Assembly: GCA_003224905.1 (NCBI GenBank)
Contig: QIAA01000168.1
Location: 1 to 52,334, forward strand
From: Acidobacteriota bacterium
GTDB lineage: Bacteria; Acidobacteriota; Terriglobia; Terriglobales; Acidobacteriaceae
Length of the DNA: 52,334 nt
Direction of reading: 5' to 3'
The position numbers and the translations under genes are program-made. The notes beneath the pieces are model-generated. The model was not told the DNA's origin and did not search any database. It saw nothing but the letters and a program-made list of their open reading frames with translations. Within the stretch, counting starts at the first letter, position 1; each line of letters starts with the position of its first letter. This document shows, piece after piece, positions 33,577-43,085 of the stretch.

Positions 33577-35736
33577 ATGCGATCCGTTTACATCGCCAGT
33601 ATGCTCACCTGCCTGTTTGCTGTGTCCACCGCGGCGCAAGAGTCCGAGTTGAATTTCGCTTCCGGACTGGAGCAGTTCCACGATATCCGTATGATGTTGC
33701 CGAAGTATGTGAAGAACATTGGATATCGAATGCTGGCCGAACGAAAGAACCAGCTCGAGCACCTGACTACGATCGAAGATGTAAAAAAACGCGGAGCTTA
33801 TCTGCGTGAGCGGATGCTGGCTGATGTTGGCGGCTTTCCGGAGAAAACAGCATTAAACGCGCGCGTGGTTGGGACGCTGGAGCGATCGAAGTACCGCATT
33901 GAAAAGATCCTCTTCGAGAGCCAGCCTCACTTCTATGTGACCGCGAATCTTTATCTGCCGAAAACTGGACAACCGCCCTACCCCGCCATTCTCTTCCCCT
34001 TAGGACACGAACGTGGCGGTAAGACCAACCCCACCTGGCAGCAAATGCTCGGATCGCTCGCTACAAAAGGATTCGTGGCGCTGACCTGGGATCCGATTGG
34101 TCAGGGTGAACGCCTGCAGCTTTATGACGAAGACCTGCGCGAGTCGAAAGTTGGCGACTCAACTACCGAGCACACTCTCATTGGGACACAGACTCTGCTG
34201 GTTGGGGACCACGTGGCCCGTTACACCATCTGGGACGGAATTCGCGCCCTCGATTATCTTCTCTCGAGGAAAGAAGTTGATCCCGCGCGGGTTGGTTTGA
34301 CGGGGAACTCAGGTGGCGGCACCCACACTGCTTACATTGCGGCGTTGGATGATCGCATCAAGGTCGCCGCACCTTCCTGCTACATCACTTCATGGCGTCT
34401 GATGCTGCAGACGATTGGCCCACAAGATGGCGAACAAACCTTTCCGTTGTGGTTGCAGGATGGAATCGACTATCCGGATTATCTGTATGCATTTGCTCCT
34501 AAGCCGTACCTTCTGCTTTCAGCCATTCGTGACTTTTTCCCGATCGCTGGTGCACGCGAGACCTATGCGGAAGCTGAGAAAGTGTACTCCGCAATCGGCG
34601 CGAAAGAAAAAATAGGGATGTTCGAAGCCGACGACGGCCACGGATACAACAAGGGCCGGCGCCTCGCCGCCTACGACTGGTTGGCGCGCTGGCTGAAGGG
34701 TACCGAAGACAAGACTCCGGAGCCCGAGATCGAGATGTCTACTCCCGAGGAACTGCGCGCCACGCCTACCGGCCAGGTGGCTACTTCGCTGGGAGGGGAG
34801 AGTGTCTTCACGTTGAACCAAAAACGGCTGGAGCAGGCGAAAGCGACTCGTATTAAGAACCCAGAAGAGCTAGCTCGCAAGGTGCAGAAGGTAATCGGCT
34901 ACGAAGCGCCGAACGCGCCGTTACAGCAAAATCCTTACGGTACCCTTTCCCGCTCCGGGTATCACATCGAGAGGCTGATCTACGAAAGCGAGCCTGGCAT
35001 TGTGATCCCATCACTCCTCTACGTACCTGATGCCGGAGCAGGCAAGAAAGCCGCGGTGCTGATGGTTACGGGCGACGGCAAAGCAGATTCAGCGTCCGAA
35101 GCCGAACAGTTCGTAAAGGCCGGAGTGATTGTCCTTTCAATCGACGCCAGGGGTTTTGGCGAAAGCAGAGTCAGCACCGACGTCAACAGCCGGGACTTTG
35201 ATCACTACTTCGGAGATTTCGACAGTGCGATGACGGCCTTGATGATCGGCAAAACGATGGTTGGAATGCGTGCGCTTGATATCACTCGCGGGGTCGACCT
35301 GCTTTCTGCGCGCCAGGAGGTCGACGCAAACAAGATTTACGTCTATGGCAAAGACCAGGGTGCGGTGCCTGCTCTGTACGCTGCGGTTGTAGATCGTCGC
35401 ATCCGCAAAGTTGCGCTCGCGAATATGTTGTCTTCTTACGAGTCCATTGTGAAAAACAGAGTTCATCGCCAGGTGTTCGAAGCCATCGTTCCCGGCGCAT
35501 TGAAGATCTATGATCTGCCTGATCTGGTGGCGACGCTCGCACCGCGGGAGGTTTGGATCATCAACGGCACTGACCCGCTGGGACACGAATTGCCAGCTAG
35601 TGAAATCAGCAAGGAATACAGTCGCGCGCTGGATGCATTCCGGCAGGCAAAGGCGGAGGAATCCATTCACATTCGTGATCGCAGGTTCGAGGAAGATGTA
35701 ACTACGACCTATCGAGAATTCGCTGATGGCCGTTAG
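33577..35736 (+). CDS. Exported double-domain alpha/beta hydrolase (acetyl xylan esterase-like), second domain degenerate
   Basis: The 719 residues hold a Sec signal (1-20) and two alpha/beta hydrolase domains. Domain 1 (about 90-375) resembles AXE1/prolyl-oligopeptidase-like esterases: YPAILFPLGHERGG, LTWDPIGQGERLQLYDED, LTGNSGGGTHTAYIA with nucleophile S245, and ADDGHGYNKG with H355. Domain 2 (about 460-715) has the same plan (KKAAVLMVTGDGKADS, VIVLSIDARGFGES), but its nucleophile elbow reads YGKDQGAVPALYAA, with D593 in place of Ser, so it is probably not catalytic. It may bind substrate or stabilise a dimer. The enzyme would remove acetyl or other ester groups from a glycan. It lies 35 bp after the oxidoreductase. 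Confidence 0.88.
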   Translation: MRSVYIASMLTCLFAVSTAAQESELNFASGLEQFHDIRMMLPKYVKNIGYRMLAERKNQLEHLTTIEDVKKRGAYLRERMLADVGGFPEKTALNARVVGTLERSKYRIEKILFESQPHFYVTANLYLPKTGQPPYPAILFPLGHERGGKTNPTWQQMLGSLATKGFVALTWDPIGQGERLQLYDEDLRESKVGDSTTEHTLIGTQTLLVGDHVARYTIWDGIRALDYLLSRKEVDPARVGLTGNSGGGTHTAYIAALDDRIKVAAPSCYITSWRLMLQTIGPQDGEQTFPLWLQDGIDYPDYLYAFAPKPYLLLSAIRDFFPIAGARETYAEAEKVYSAIGAKEKIGMFEADDGHGYNKGRRLAAYDWLARWLKGTEDKTPEPEIEMSTPEELRATPTGQVATSLGGESVFTLNQKRLEQAKATRIKNPEELARKVQKVIGYEAPNAPLQQNPYGTLSRSGYHIERLIYESEPGIVIPSLLYVPDAGAGKKAAVLMVTGDGKADSASEAEQFVKAGVIVLSIDARGFGESRVSTDVNSRDFDHYFGDFDSAMTALMIGKTMVGMRALDITRGVDLLSARQEVDANKIYVYGKDQGAVPALYAAVVDRRIRKVALANMLSSYESIVKNRVHRQVFEAIVPGALKIYDLPDLVATLAPREVWIINGTDPLGHELPASEISKEYSRALDAFRQAKAEESIHIRDRRFEEDVTTTYREFADGR

Positions 35737-35749
35737 TAAGAGGGGCAGC

Positions 35750-37543
35750 ATGATCAGGACGGTAACCGCGTTCGTGCTCGTTCTCTTTCTTCCGTCAATG
35801 TTGCTGGCAGCAAGTGCGAACAACACGCAGCTGCCCGGCGCATACTTCCGACTGCTCGAGGCCGGGGCTGCGATGGTCGAAGCGAGGTTGAATGCTGAGC
35901 CTTCGGCGACTCTGGAGACACTGGAAGCGATTCCGGGGTGGACGCATTTCCCCTATTCCATCCTGGCCTCTGCGGTGCTGTACAGCAAAAAGCACGCGAC
36001 TAATCCCCGGTATCACGATCCCAAAATGCTTGCTTTGACGTTACGGATCGGTGATTTTCTCGCCGCTGAATGCGAGAAAGGCCGCTACGAGCCGCGCCTC
36101 GACAGTGACTGGGACACCTACATGTGGCTGGACGCCTACCGCCTGTTGGAACCTGAACTCGGAGAGGAACGCAAAGCGCGCTGGAGGCGCGAAATCGAGA
36201 GGATTGTCGTTCCCCTGGTTCCCGACACTACTAAGCGCCTGGATTTTCCCTGGTACAACTCGCCCTTCATCGGCACTTCGCCGAATCACTATGCGCAGTG
36301 GGCTTCCCTGTTACTGCTGGCCGGACACGTATTCAAGAATCAGGAGTGGAAAGATCTCGGTAGCCGGGTTCTGCATCGCTTCGCCGCGGAGGAGCAGACA
36401 CCAGACGGATACTGGGGAGAGCACAGCCGGGCGGCGCCAACCACGGGCTACGACTATGTGACCTCTACGCAGGTTGCGCTCTATTGGGAGTACACGCACG
36501 ACCCGGCGGCGCTCCAGGCACTGCGCCGCTCCACCGATTTTCACAAATACTTTACCTATCCCGACGGTATTCCGGTGGAAGTCATCAACGACCGCAATCG
36601 CTATTGGGGCGTGGACGCGTGGGGACACTTCGGTTTCTCCAATTTCCCAGACGGCCGCCGCTACGTGGAATTCCTGACCAGCTTTTTCCATGCCGACAAC
36701 TTGACGCGCATGGATCCGCAGTGGGAGCACTGGGGCTTGACTCTCGACGCATTGGGACGTCTGGCACAGAGTGCGCTGTACTATCACGAGGGCCGCACGC
36801 AACCTATTCCCCAAGACCAGGCCAACTACTCCTACCAAATGAGTATTCCCGCCGGGATTCGCAAGACTGGGCCCTGGGTAGTAGCGCTGTCGGGTTTGAT
36901 AAACACGCAGACACTCAGCCAGTTCTATCTTGACCGGCAAAGCAGCGTCAGCGTCTTTCACCAGAAGTATGGTTTGATTATCTCGGGCGCAAATTCCAAA
37001 CGGCAGCCTGAGCTGGCAACGTTTTCCGAGAAGATTGACGGACAGGTCTTTCACATGCCGCTCAGCAGCCGCCTGCAAATGAGTGATAAGCAGGACAGGC
37101 TTTCGCTGTCCTACAACACGTTCTTCAGCGACATGTACGTTCCCACGCCTTCCGAAAGAGAATTGCGGCTTCGCTTTGTGCTAACCGGCAGGGGTACGCC
37201 CGCGGAAGAGACCAAACTCGGCATACAGCTTTGCCTAAAAGCAGGCGAGACGCTGGAAACCGCCGGCGGGAAGAAGATCGTACTCGGGACCGAGCGCGTG
37301 GAACTTTCTCCTGAAGACCTGCGCGGCGAAGTCCGTCACCGTGGCTGGATGTTGAAGGTGGATCCTACGGCTCGTCTCGTCTGGCCAATTTATCCGTTCA
37401 ATCCTTACATGAACAAACCGGAAACCAAGCTGGACCACGCAGTTGGCCTGCTCTCGGTCCCAGTGCAAGCGAAGAGAACCAAAGAAGACTGGTTCGTCCG
37501 TCCAGGTGAACAGGAAATTCTGTTCACGTTGACGGCCAATTGA
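35750..37543 (+). CDS. DUF2264-like exported protein (alpha/alpha toroid plus beta domain)
   Basis: ATG 35750 has GAGGGGCAGC upstream and starts a signal peptide (TAFVLVLFLPSMLLAASA). The 598-residue protein has an (alpha/alpha) toroid-like N-terminal two thirds, with WDTYMWLDAYRLL, FPWYNSPFIGTSPNHYAQWASLLLLAG, TPDGYWGEHSRAAPTTGYDYVTSTQVALYWEY and RYWGVDAWGHFGFSNFPDGRRYVEF. A beta-rich C-terminal domain runs from about 400 on. The Tyr/His/Asn-rich grooves and the design recall heparinase-type polysaccharide lyases and DUF2264 proteins. The activity is unproven; a lyase or unsaturated-glycan hydrolase is plausible. It overlaps nothing and starts 13 bp after the esterase stop, so it is co-transcribed. 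Confidence 0.75.
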   Translation: MIRTVTAFVLVLFLPSMLLAASANNTQLPGAYFRLLEAGAAMVEARLNAEPSATLETLEAIPGWTHFPYSILASAVLYSKKHATNPRYHDPKMLALTLRIGDFLAAECEKGRYEPRLDSDWDTYMWLDAYRLLEPELGEERKARWRREIERIVVPLVPDTTKRLDFPWYNSPFIGTSPNHYAQWASLLLLAGHVFKNQEWKDLGSRVLHRFAAEEQTPDGYWGEHSRAAPTTGYDYVTSTQVALYWEYTHDPAALQALRRSTDFHKYFTYPDGIPVEVINDRNRYWGVDAWGHFGFSNFPDGRRYVEFLTSFFHADNLTRMDPQWEHWGLTLDALGRLAQSALYYHEGRTQPIPQDQANYSYQMSIPAGIRKTGPWVVALSGLINTQTLSQFYLDRQSSVSVFHQKYGLIISGANSKRQPELATFSEKIDGQVFHMPLSSRLQMSDKQDRLSLSYNTFFSDMYVPTPSERELRLRFVLTGRGTPAEETKLGIQLCLKAGETLETAGGKKIVLGTERVELSPEDLRGEVRHRGWMLKVDPTARLVWPIYPFNPYMNKPETKLDHAVGLLSVPVQAKRTKEDWFVRPGEQEILFTLTAN

Positions 37544-37605
37544 ACTCTGCTTAGAAATCCGAAGCCCAGGGCGGGGATGCAACATTCTTTTCCTTCGGAG
37601 AAACA

Positions 37606-38529
37606 ATGCGAATCCGACTCTGTTCTTTGCTGAGCATCCTGCTGCTAGCGGCTGCGGCGAAACCTCAAGAGAAGAAACTGAAGATTTACATCTCTGCCGA
37701 TATGGAGGGCATCGGCGGTGTAAGCACCTGGCAGGTACAAGCGGCCCCAGGCGCGCCTGAATATGAAAAATTTAGGCGGCTCATGACGCAAGAGGTGAAT
37801 TCCGCAATTTCCGGTGCTTTCGATGCCGGCGCAACCGAAGTTTTGGTCAGCGACTCCCACTGGAATGCCCAGAACATTGATATCGAACTGCTCGACCATC
37901 GTGCCCGGCTGGTGCGTGCCTTCCCCCGGCCGCTTGCCATGATGCAGGGCATCGACGGTACGTTCGACGCAGTTGTTTTCATCGGCTATCACGCCGGCGA
38001 AGGAACACCCTCGGCGATCCTCGCTCACACCATGAGCAGCGCCCGAATCTTTGAACTCAAGCTGAACGACAACGTTGTGCCCGAGGCCGGACTCAATGCC
38101 GCTATCGCTGGAGATTTCGGCGTGCCCGTCGTTTTCTTGTCCGGAGATCAGACCATCGGGCAACGAGCTCGGGAACTGCTCGGCCCGATTGTTACGGTCG
38201 CGGTCAAGCAGGCCACTGGATTTTATTCGGCTACGATGATGAACCCAGCGGAGTCTCAGCGCCTGATCCAGGAGGGCGTCAAGCGTGCTGTGGAAGGCCG
38301 GAAGGAAATGAAAGCTTATCGCCTCACCCATCCGGTGAAGGTCGAGGTGACATTCAAGAACATTGTGGATGCGGAGCTAGTTTCCGAACTACCCGGAGTT
38401 GAAAGGCCCCGTGGCAGCACGATCGTATTCAAGGCGCATGACATGATCGAAGGCTCAAAGTTCCTGGAGGCAGTGTTGGGAATGAATACTTTTCCGCGCA
38501 ACGCTGCGGATAGCGAACCGAAACGATGA
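37606..38529 (+). CDS. M55 family D-aminopeptidase, exported (first copy)
   Basis: A signal peptide (LCSLLSILLLAAAAKPQ) precedes the DppA-like zinc peptidase domain: IYISADMEGIGGV (D32, E34 metal ligands), VLVSDSHWNAQNIDIE (His), VVFIGYHAGEGTPSAILAHTMSS (second His), and NDNVVPEAGLNAAIAGDFGVPVVFLSGD (Glu). The founding member, Bacillus DppA, is a self-compartmentalising decamer that cleaves D-Ala-D-Ala and other D-peptides. Export to the periplasm is unusual for DppA and, with the neighbouring glycosidases, points to peptides from peptidoglycan or another D-amino-acid-bearing polymer. A second, diverged copy lies at 42137. Confidence 0.9.
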   Translation: MRIRLCSLLSILLLAAAAKPQEKKLKIYISADMEGIGGVSTWQVQAAPGAPEYEKFRRLMTQEVNSAISGAFDAGATEVLVSDSHWNAQNIDIELLDHRARLVRAFPRPLAMMQGIDGTFDAVVFIGYHAGEGTPSAILAHTMSSARIFELKLNDNVVPEAGLNAAIAGDFGVPVVFLSGDQTIGQRARELLGPIVTVAVKQATGFYSATMMNPAESQRLIQEGVKRAVEGRKEMKAYRLTHPVKVEVTFKNIVDAELVSELPGVERPRGSTIVFKAHDMIEGSKFLEAVLGMNTFPRNAADSEPKR

Positions 38530-38558
38530 ACTGGAGCACATAACTTCCGAAAGGATTC

Positions 38559-41195
38559 ATGAAGAGCGCAAGACGAAATCTCCTCACAACAACACCCGCG
38601 ACATTCCTGATCTTCTGCGCCAGCATCGTGTCGGCCGTACCTGCCTTCGCCGGCGAAATCCTGCTGCCTTCTGCTTCGCTCGAGCGTACCGGGCCGGTGC
38701 AGTTTATTTATAAGACCGTATGGCCTTCCAGCGGCCAAGGCCAGCTGTCAATCAAGTGGACAGACGTCTACGGCCGTGTGATTGAAGATCGCAAGGAGTC
38801 CGTCGTGCTCACCGATGAATCCCAGGTCGGATTCATGCTGGATCTGCGCCGCGCTGTCGCCATGCAGAACGAGTTGAGGGTTCACTTTTCCTTTACCGGC
38901 AAGAACAGGAAGGGCGAGCCCGATAACCGCGAAGAAGACGCCAGTGCCTCATTTGTTGCCAGTCCGCCGGATCACACCTGGTGGGACTACCAGACCATCA
39001 TGTGGCAAAGCCACAATGCGGACCAATACGCCACGCTCAAGACTCTCGGTATCACCGCAGCAATGCATCGCGGCAAACCCGTAGACATCCCTGAATATCT
39101 CGCGAAGAAGGATTTGCCTCAAGACCTCTTGAAGAATGATCTACGCTGGTACCTGGAGAATATTGCCACTGACTTCTACGCCGAATATCACCGCTGGTTT
39201 CCTGATCGGCCCGTGAACTGGAAGTTCCATGAAGCCAAGGAACTCTACGCGAAAGATCCTTCCAGTAAAGAAGCGTTCAAGCGGCACCCGAGCTTGTCGG
39301 ATCCAGAATGGCTCAAGACAATCCACGACCGCCTCGTCGCATGTGCCCGTATAAACGCTCCCCACCGGCCGCTTTTCTACAACCTCGGGGACGAGAGTGG
39401 TATTGGAGACCTGGCGGCATACTGGGACTTCGACTTTTCGGACCAGTCGCTGGCGGAGATGCGCAGCTGGCTGAAAGAGCGGTATGGCACCCTGGCCGCT
39501 CTCAACCAACAATGGGGCACAGACTTCACCGCGTGGGACCTGGTCACACCGATGACTACCAACGAGGCGATGAAGCGGTCTGACGACAACTTTTCTTCCT
39601 GGGGAGACTTCAAGGAGTGGATGGACGTCTCGTTTGCCAACGCGGTCAAGATGGGCGTGGATGCGGTGCGCTCCGTTGATCCGGAAGCCTACGTTGCTCT
39701 TGAGGGAGGGCAGGTGCCCGGCTGGGGAGGATATGACTACTCGCGGCTGGCGAAAGTTCTACCGGCGATGGAACCGTATGACATAGGCAGTAACATGGAG
39801 ATTCTCCAGTCCCTGAACCCAGGAATGGTGAGGCTGATTACGACAGGAGGAAAAGGCCCGCAGGAAAAGTGGCGGCTGTGGTATGAACTGCTCCACGGGA
39901 ACCGCGGACTTATCGTCTGGGACGACAAATACGAATTTGTCAATAAGGACAATACTGTCGGCGCTCGCGGCAAGGAAGCAGCGCCGTTCTATACGGAGCT
40001 GACGAGTGGCATCGGCGCGCTTTTGATCAACAGTGAACGACAGTCTGAGCCAATTGCCATTCACTATTCGCAGCCCAGCCTGCGCATTGAGTGGTTGCTC
40101 GAGCAGCGGCCCAAGGGTGAAGCTTGGGTGAAGCGCACGTCGGCCACTGAGGAGGGCAGCGACTTTCAATGGCTGCGCGAATCCTGGTGCCGGTTGATCG
40201 AAGACCTGGGCCTCCAGTACCGGTTCGTCGCCTATGACGGGGTTGAACATGGCGAATTGCTTCGCGGCGGCTATCGCGTTCTGGTCCTGCCTCGCTCGAG
40301 TGCCATCTCAAACGCGGAGGCGGATGCCATGCTTCGCTTCGTCGAGCAGGGAGGCGTGCTGATTGCTGACGGCGAGCCCGGAGGGTTCGATGAGCATGGC
40401 CGGAAACTCTCGCGGCCGTTGCTCTCCGACCTCTTTAGTGGCCCAGGCAACGGCTCGGTCACAGAACGTGCCTTTGGGAAAGGCAAGGCAATTTCCCTGA
40501 GCCCAGGAATGCTTAGTTACTATCGCGATCGGCTTCAGGGCAAAGAACAGGCCGCGCTTGAGCGGATAGGCAGGCTGTTCAAGAACGCCAGCGTTGCTCC
40601 TGCATTTGCGGTCACAGAATCGTCCGGCGCACCTGCGGTGGGTGTTGAGGTTCATACCTTCCGAAATGGCGGGGTGAACATCGTTGGTCTGCTGGCCAAC
40701 CGTCAACTGTACATCGAAGACCTCGGCCCTCCAGGAAGCATCTCGAACCAGCGCTTCGACAAGCCGCGTACAGTGTTGCTCACGCTGCCGGGCGATTTTT
40801 ACGTCTACGACGTCCGCGCTGCAAAGCCTATGGGGAAGAGAAAGCAGGTCACCGTACAGCTTGATCCCTATGAACCGACGATTTTTTCCATCTCACCGAT
40901 CGCGCTGCCGTCGCTCGCCGTTTCCGCGCCCGCTCGCCTTGGCCGAGGCCAATCCGGTCAACTGGGGATGGGCTTTTCGGGCTCCTCCCCAGCATCAGCG
41001 CATGTTTTCCACGTGGACGTACTCGATCCCGCAGGGGAGATTGTGCCCCACTATAGCGGCAACACGCTCGGTTCAAATGGACGAGTGGACAAACTCCTTC
41101 CACTCGCGCTCAATGATCACCCTGGTCATTGGACTATACGAGTGAAAGACATGCTCACCGGGCAAACACAGAGCAAATCAGTCGAGGTTTTCTGA
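38559..41195 (+). CDS. Exported GH42-like glycoside hydrolase (putative beta-galactosidase)
   Basis: An 878-residue protein with an N-terminal signal (TPATFLIFCASIVSAVPAFA) and a beta-sandwich (about 30-135). A TIM-barrel domain contains RPLFYNLGDESGIGD (candidate acid/base Glu) and the GH42-like MRSWLKERYGTLAALNQQWGTDFTAWD, where YGT(L/I)..LN..WGT..WS is typical of beta-galactosidases. WYELLHGNRGLIVWDDKYEF may hold the nucleophile region. A trimerisation/flavodoxin-like domain (about 545-700: YRFVAYDGVEHGELLRGGYRVLVLPRS ... VEQGGVLIADGEPGG) and a C-terminal beta domain follow. It probably cleaves beta-linked hexosides in the periplasm; exact specificity cannot be read. It lies 29 bp after the first M55 gene. 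Confidence 0.82.
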   Translation: MKSARRNLLTTTPATFLIFCASIVSAVPAFAGEILLPSASLERTGPVQFIYKTVWPSSGQGQLSIKWTDVYGRVIEDRKESVVLTDESQVGFMLDLRRAVAMQNELRVHFSFTGKNRKGEPDNREEDASASFVASPPDHTWWDYQTIMWQSHNADQYATLKTLGITAAMHRGKPVDIPEYLAKKDLPQDLLKNDLRWYLENIATDFYAEYHRWFPDRPVNWKFHEAKELYAKDPSSKEAFKRHPSLSDPEWLKTIHDRLVACARINAPHRPLFYNLGDESGIGDLAAYWDFDFSDQSLAEMRSWLKERYGTLAALNQQWGTDFTAWDLVTPMTTNEAMKRSDDNFSSWGDFKEWMDVSFANAVKMGVDAVRSVDPEAYVALEGGQVPGWGGYDYSRLAKVLPAMEPYDIGSNMEILQSLNPGMVRLITTGGKGPQEKWRLWYELLHGNRGLIVWDDKYEFVNKDNTVGARGKEAAPFYTELTSGIGALLINSERQSEPIAIHYSQPSLRIEWLLEQRPKGEAWVKRTSATEEGSDFQWLRESWCRLIEDLGLQYRFVAYDGVEHGELLRGGYRVLVLPRSSAISNAEADAMLRFVEQGGVLIADGEPGGFDEHGRKLSRPLLSDLFSGPGNGSVTERAFGKGKAISLSPGMLSYYRDRLQGKEQAALERIGRLFKNASVAPAFAVTESSGAPAVGVEVHTFRNGGVNIVGLLANRQLYIEDLGPPGSISNQRFDKPRTVLLTLPGDFYVYDVRAAKPMGKRKQVTVQLDPYEPTIFSISPIALPSLAVSAPARLGRGQSGQLGMGFSGSSPASAHVFHVDVLDPAGEIVPHYSGNTLGSNGRVDKLLPLALNDHPGHWTIRVKDMLTGQTQSKSVEVF

Positions 41196-41208
41196 GAAGG
41201 AATAAGCG

Positions 41209-42099
41209 ATGACGATGCATCGAAGGGAGTTCCTAAAGGCAGCAGGCACAGCGGCCGCCCTGCCAGTCGCTCTCGCAAGGGCCGAGAGCAGTTCACCCAC
41301 GTCCGCCAGACTTTTCGTCGGCTGTTGCGCCCTGTCTTATGGCAAGTACTTGGACGCGGGCTCCATGACACTGGAGGGCTTTTTCGGGAAAGCGGTCGAA
41401 CTGGGTGTTCACGGCGTCGATGTCACGACCTATTGGCTGAAGTCGACCGATCCGGGATATTTAACGTCTCTGCGCCACTTGGCATTTAAAAGTGGAATAC
41501 CGTTCTCTGGCGCAGCAATTCGCACAGAAATGTGCCAGCAGGATGCCGCCAAGCGGGCCGAGGAGGTTCGCAAGATCCAGGGGTGGGTCGACGCCACCGA
41601 GTTGCTCGGCGCATCGCACCTCCGCGTCTTCGGCGGCAACCTGCCGCGTGGCGCCAGCGAGCAGCAGGGGATCGAGTGGGTGGCGGAGACGATGAAGTCC
41701 GCGTGCGAGTATTCCGGCAAGCGCGGCATCACGCTAGGCATCGAAGACCACGGCGGTATTACTGCACACGCTTCAACGATTTTGGAAATCCTGCGGCGCG
41801 TCGACTCGCCTTACGCGGGCGTCAATCTCGACATCTCCAATTTCAACGCCAAGTCCGATGAAGAACAATATTCCGACATCGAAGCCTGCGTGCCCTATGC
41901 GACCCATGCTCATATCCGCGACATCTTTTCCGAGACGGAGCGGCCGATTGACCTGGATCGAGTTTGGAAACTATTCGCAAAAGGCGGATACAAAGGCTAC
42001 ATGTCGGCTGAATACGAGGGAAAAGAAGACCCTATGACCGGCGTGCCAAAACTGATTGAGAAAATCAAGACGCTCTGCAGCAAGTATTCGAGTGTCTAG
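41209..42099 (+). CDS. Tat-exported sugar phosphate isomerase/epimerase-like protein (AP endonuclease 2 fold)
   Basis: HRREFLKAAGTAAALPVAL is a short Tat signal. The 296-residue TIM barrel fits the xylose-isomerase-like/IolE family: ELGVHGVDVTTYWL, GASHLRVFGGNLPRG, GITLGIEDHGGITAHASTILEIL (Glu metal ligand and His), YAGVNLDISNF (Asp), ATHAHIRDIF (His) and GYMSAEYEGKEDP (Glu). These are the usual divalent metal ligands, so it is likely active as an isomerase, epimerase or dehydratase on a sugar derivative. It starts 13 bp after the GH42-like gene and is one of the Tat-exported enzymes in the locus, consistent with periplasmic sugar conversion after hydrolysis. Confidence 0.88.
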   Translation: MTMHRREFLKAAGTAAALPVALARAESSSPTSARLFVGCCALSYGKYLDAGSMTLEGFFGKAVELGVHGVDVTTYWLKSTDPGYLTSLRHLAFKSGIPFSGAAIRTEMCQQDAAKRAEEVRKIQGWVDATELLGASHLRVFGGNLPRGASEQQGIEWVAETMKSACEYSGKRGITLGIEDHGGITAHASTILEILRRVDSPYAGVNLDISNFNAKSDEEQYSDIEACVPYATHAHIRDIFSETERPIDLDRVWKLFAKGGYKGYMSAEYEGKEDPMTGVPKLIEKIKTLCSKYSSV

Positions 42100-42136
42100 C
42101 TGCGGGACTATCGTCCCAGGTAAAGGAAGAACTGCC

Positions 42137-43024
42137 ATGGTTCGTATGTTCCCAAAACTGTTCCTCAGGTTGACGGCGTTGGCAGTGGTTTTCTTTTCTA
42201 CAACCGCTGTCAGTCAGACCGGCCAGACCAAAAAAGTTTTCATGATCACGGACATGGAGGGTGTGGACGGGATCTTCAACGCCGAACTCCAGTGCATCCC
42301 TTTCCAGAGTCCGCGCTTTGAGGAGTCGAAGAAGCTGCTGACTGGCGAAATCAACGCAGCGGTGGATGGTTTGTTCGAAGGCGGAGCGACGGAAGTCGTA
42401 GTCTGGGACGGGCACGATGCCAGCCGCACACTCTCCACATCAGATATCCACGCCAAGGCAAGGCTCCTCATGGGCAGCCCCGTCTCCTCCACTCTGGAAC
42501 TGAATTCCTCGTACAGCGCCGTGATCTTCATCGGGCAGCACGCCATGGCGGGAGCAGAAAAGGCCGTGCTCGGCCACTCTTACAGCTCCGATGGGGTCCA
42601 GAATATCTGGGTCAACAACAAGCCGGTAGGAGAAATCGGCGCGCGGGTAATGTTGGCCGGCACGTTTGGCATTCCCGTGGTGATGCTGTCCGGAGACGCG
42701 GCGGCATGCGAGGAGATACACCAACTCGTTCCCCAAGCTGAGTGCGCGGAAGTGAAATGGGGCGTCAGCCGCACCGCAGCTTTCAGCCTTTCGCATCCGG
42801 CGGCTTGTTCGCTGATTCACGAAAAAGCTCGCCGTGCCATGGAGCGCGTGGCAGAGTTCAAACCTTACGTGCTCAGCGGACCGGTGGAAGTGAAAGTCCA
42901 ATTCACCACCAAAGCCACTCCTGATATCGAACCACGCCCCGGCATCGAACAACTAGACGAACGGACATGGGTCTTTCGCGGGAAGGACATTATTGATGCG
43001 TGGCTGAAATATTCCAGTTTCTGA
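42137..43024 (+). CDS. M55 family D-aminopeptidase, exported (second copy)
   Basis: ATG 42137 follows AAAGGAAGAACTGCC. The signal peptide (LRLTALAVVFFSTTAVSQ) precedes VFMITDMEGVDGIF (D39, E41), VVVWDGHDASRT (His), AVIFIGQHAMAGAEKAVLGHSY (His), and NNKPVGEIGARVMLAGTFGIPVVMLSGD (Glu). All DppA-type metal ligands are kept, so it should be active. It differs widely from the copy at 37606, which implies different peptide specificity and not a recent duplication. A longer frame from 42056 overlaps the previous gene and is unlikely. It is the last gene of the operon; the convergent M28 peptidase ends 61 bp away. Confidence 0.9.
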   Translation: MVRMFPKLFLRLTALAVVFFSTTAVSQTGQTKKVFMITDMEGVDGIFNAELQCIPFQSPRFEESKKLLTGEINAAVDGLFEGGATEVVVWDGHDASRTLSTSDIHAKARLLMGSPVSSTLELNSSYSAVIFIGQHAMAGAEKAVLGHSYSSDGVQNIWVNNKPVGEIGARVMLAGTFGIPVVMLSGDAAACEEIHQLVPQAECAEVKWGVSRTAAFSLSHPAACSLIHEKARRAMERVAEFKPYVLSGPVEVKVQFTTKATPDIEPRPGIEQLDERTWVFRGKDIIDAWLKYSSF

Positions 43025-43085
43025 GAGTCTAGGCCTGATACGAATCCTGAGTAAGCCAGACTAGGCGTGCCGAACCGCTGACGAG

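Noticed and set aside
35137..35826. Minus-strand open frame of 229 codons
   Set aside because: Antisense to domain 2 of the esterase; the domain signatures lie on the plus strand.
43020..43085. Possible bidirectional terminator between the M55 and M28 genes (AGTCTAGGC ... GCCAGACT)
   Set aside because: The stem has a bulge and a 20-base loop and lacks a T-run on either strand, so it is too weak to annotate.
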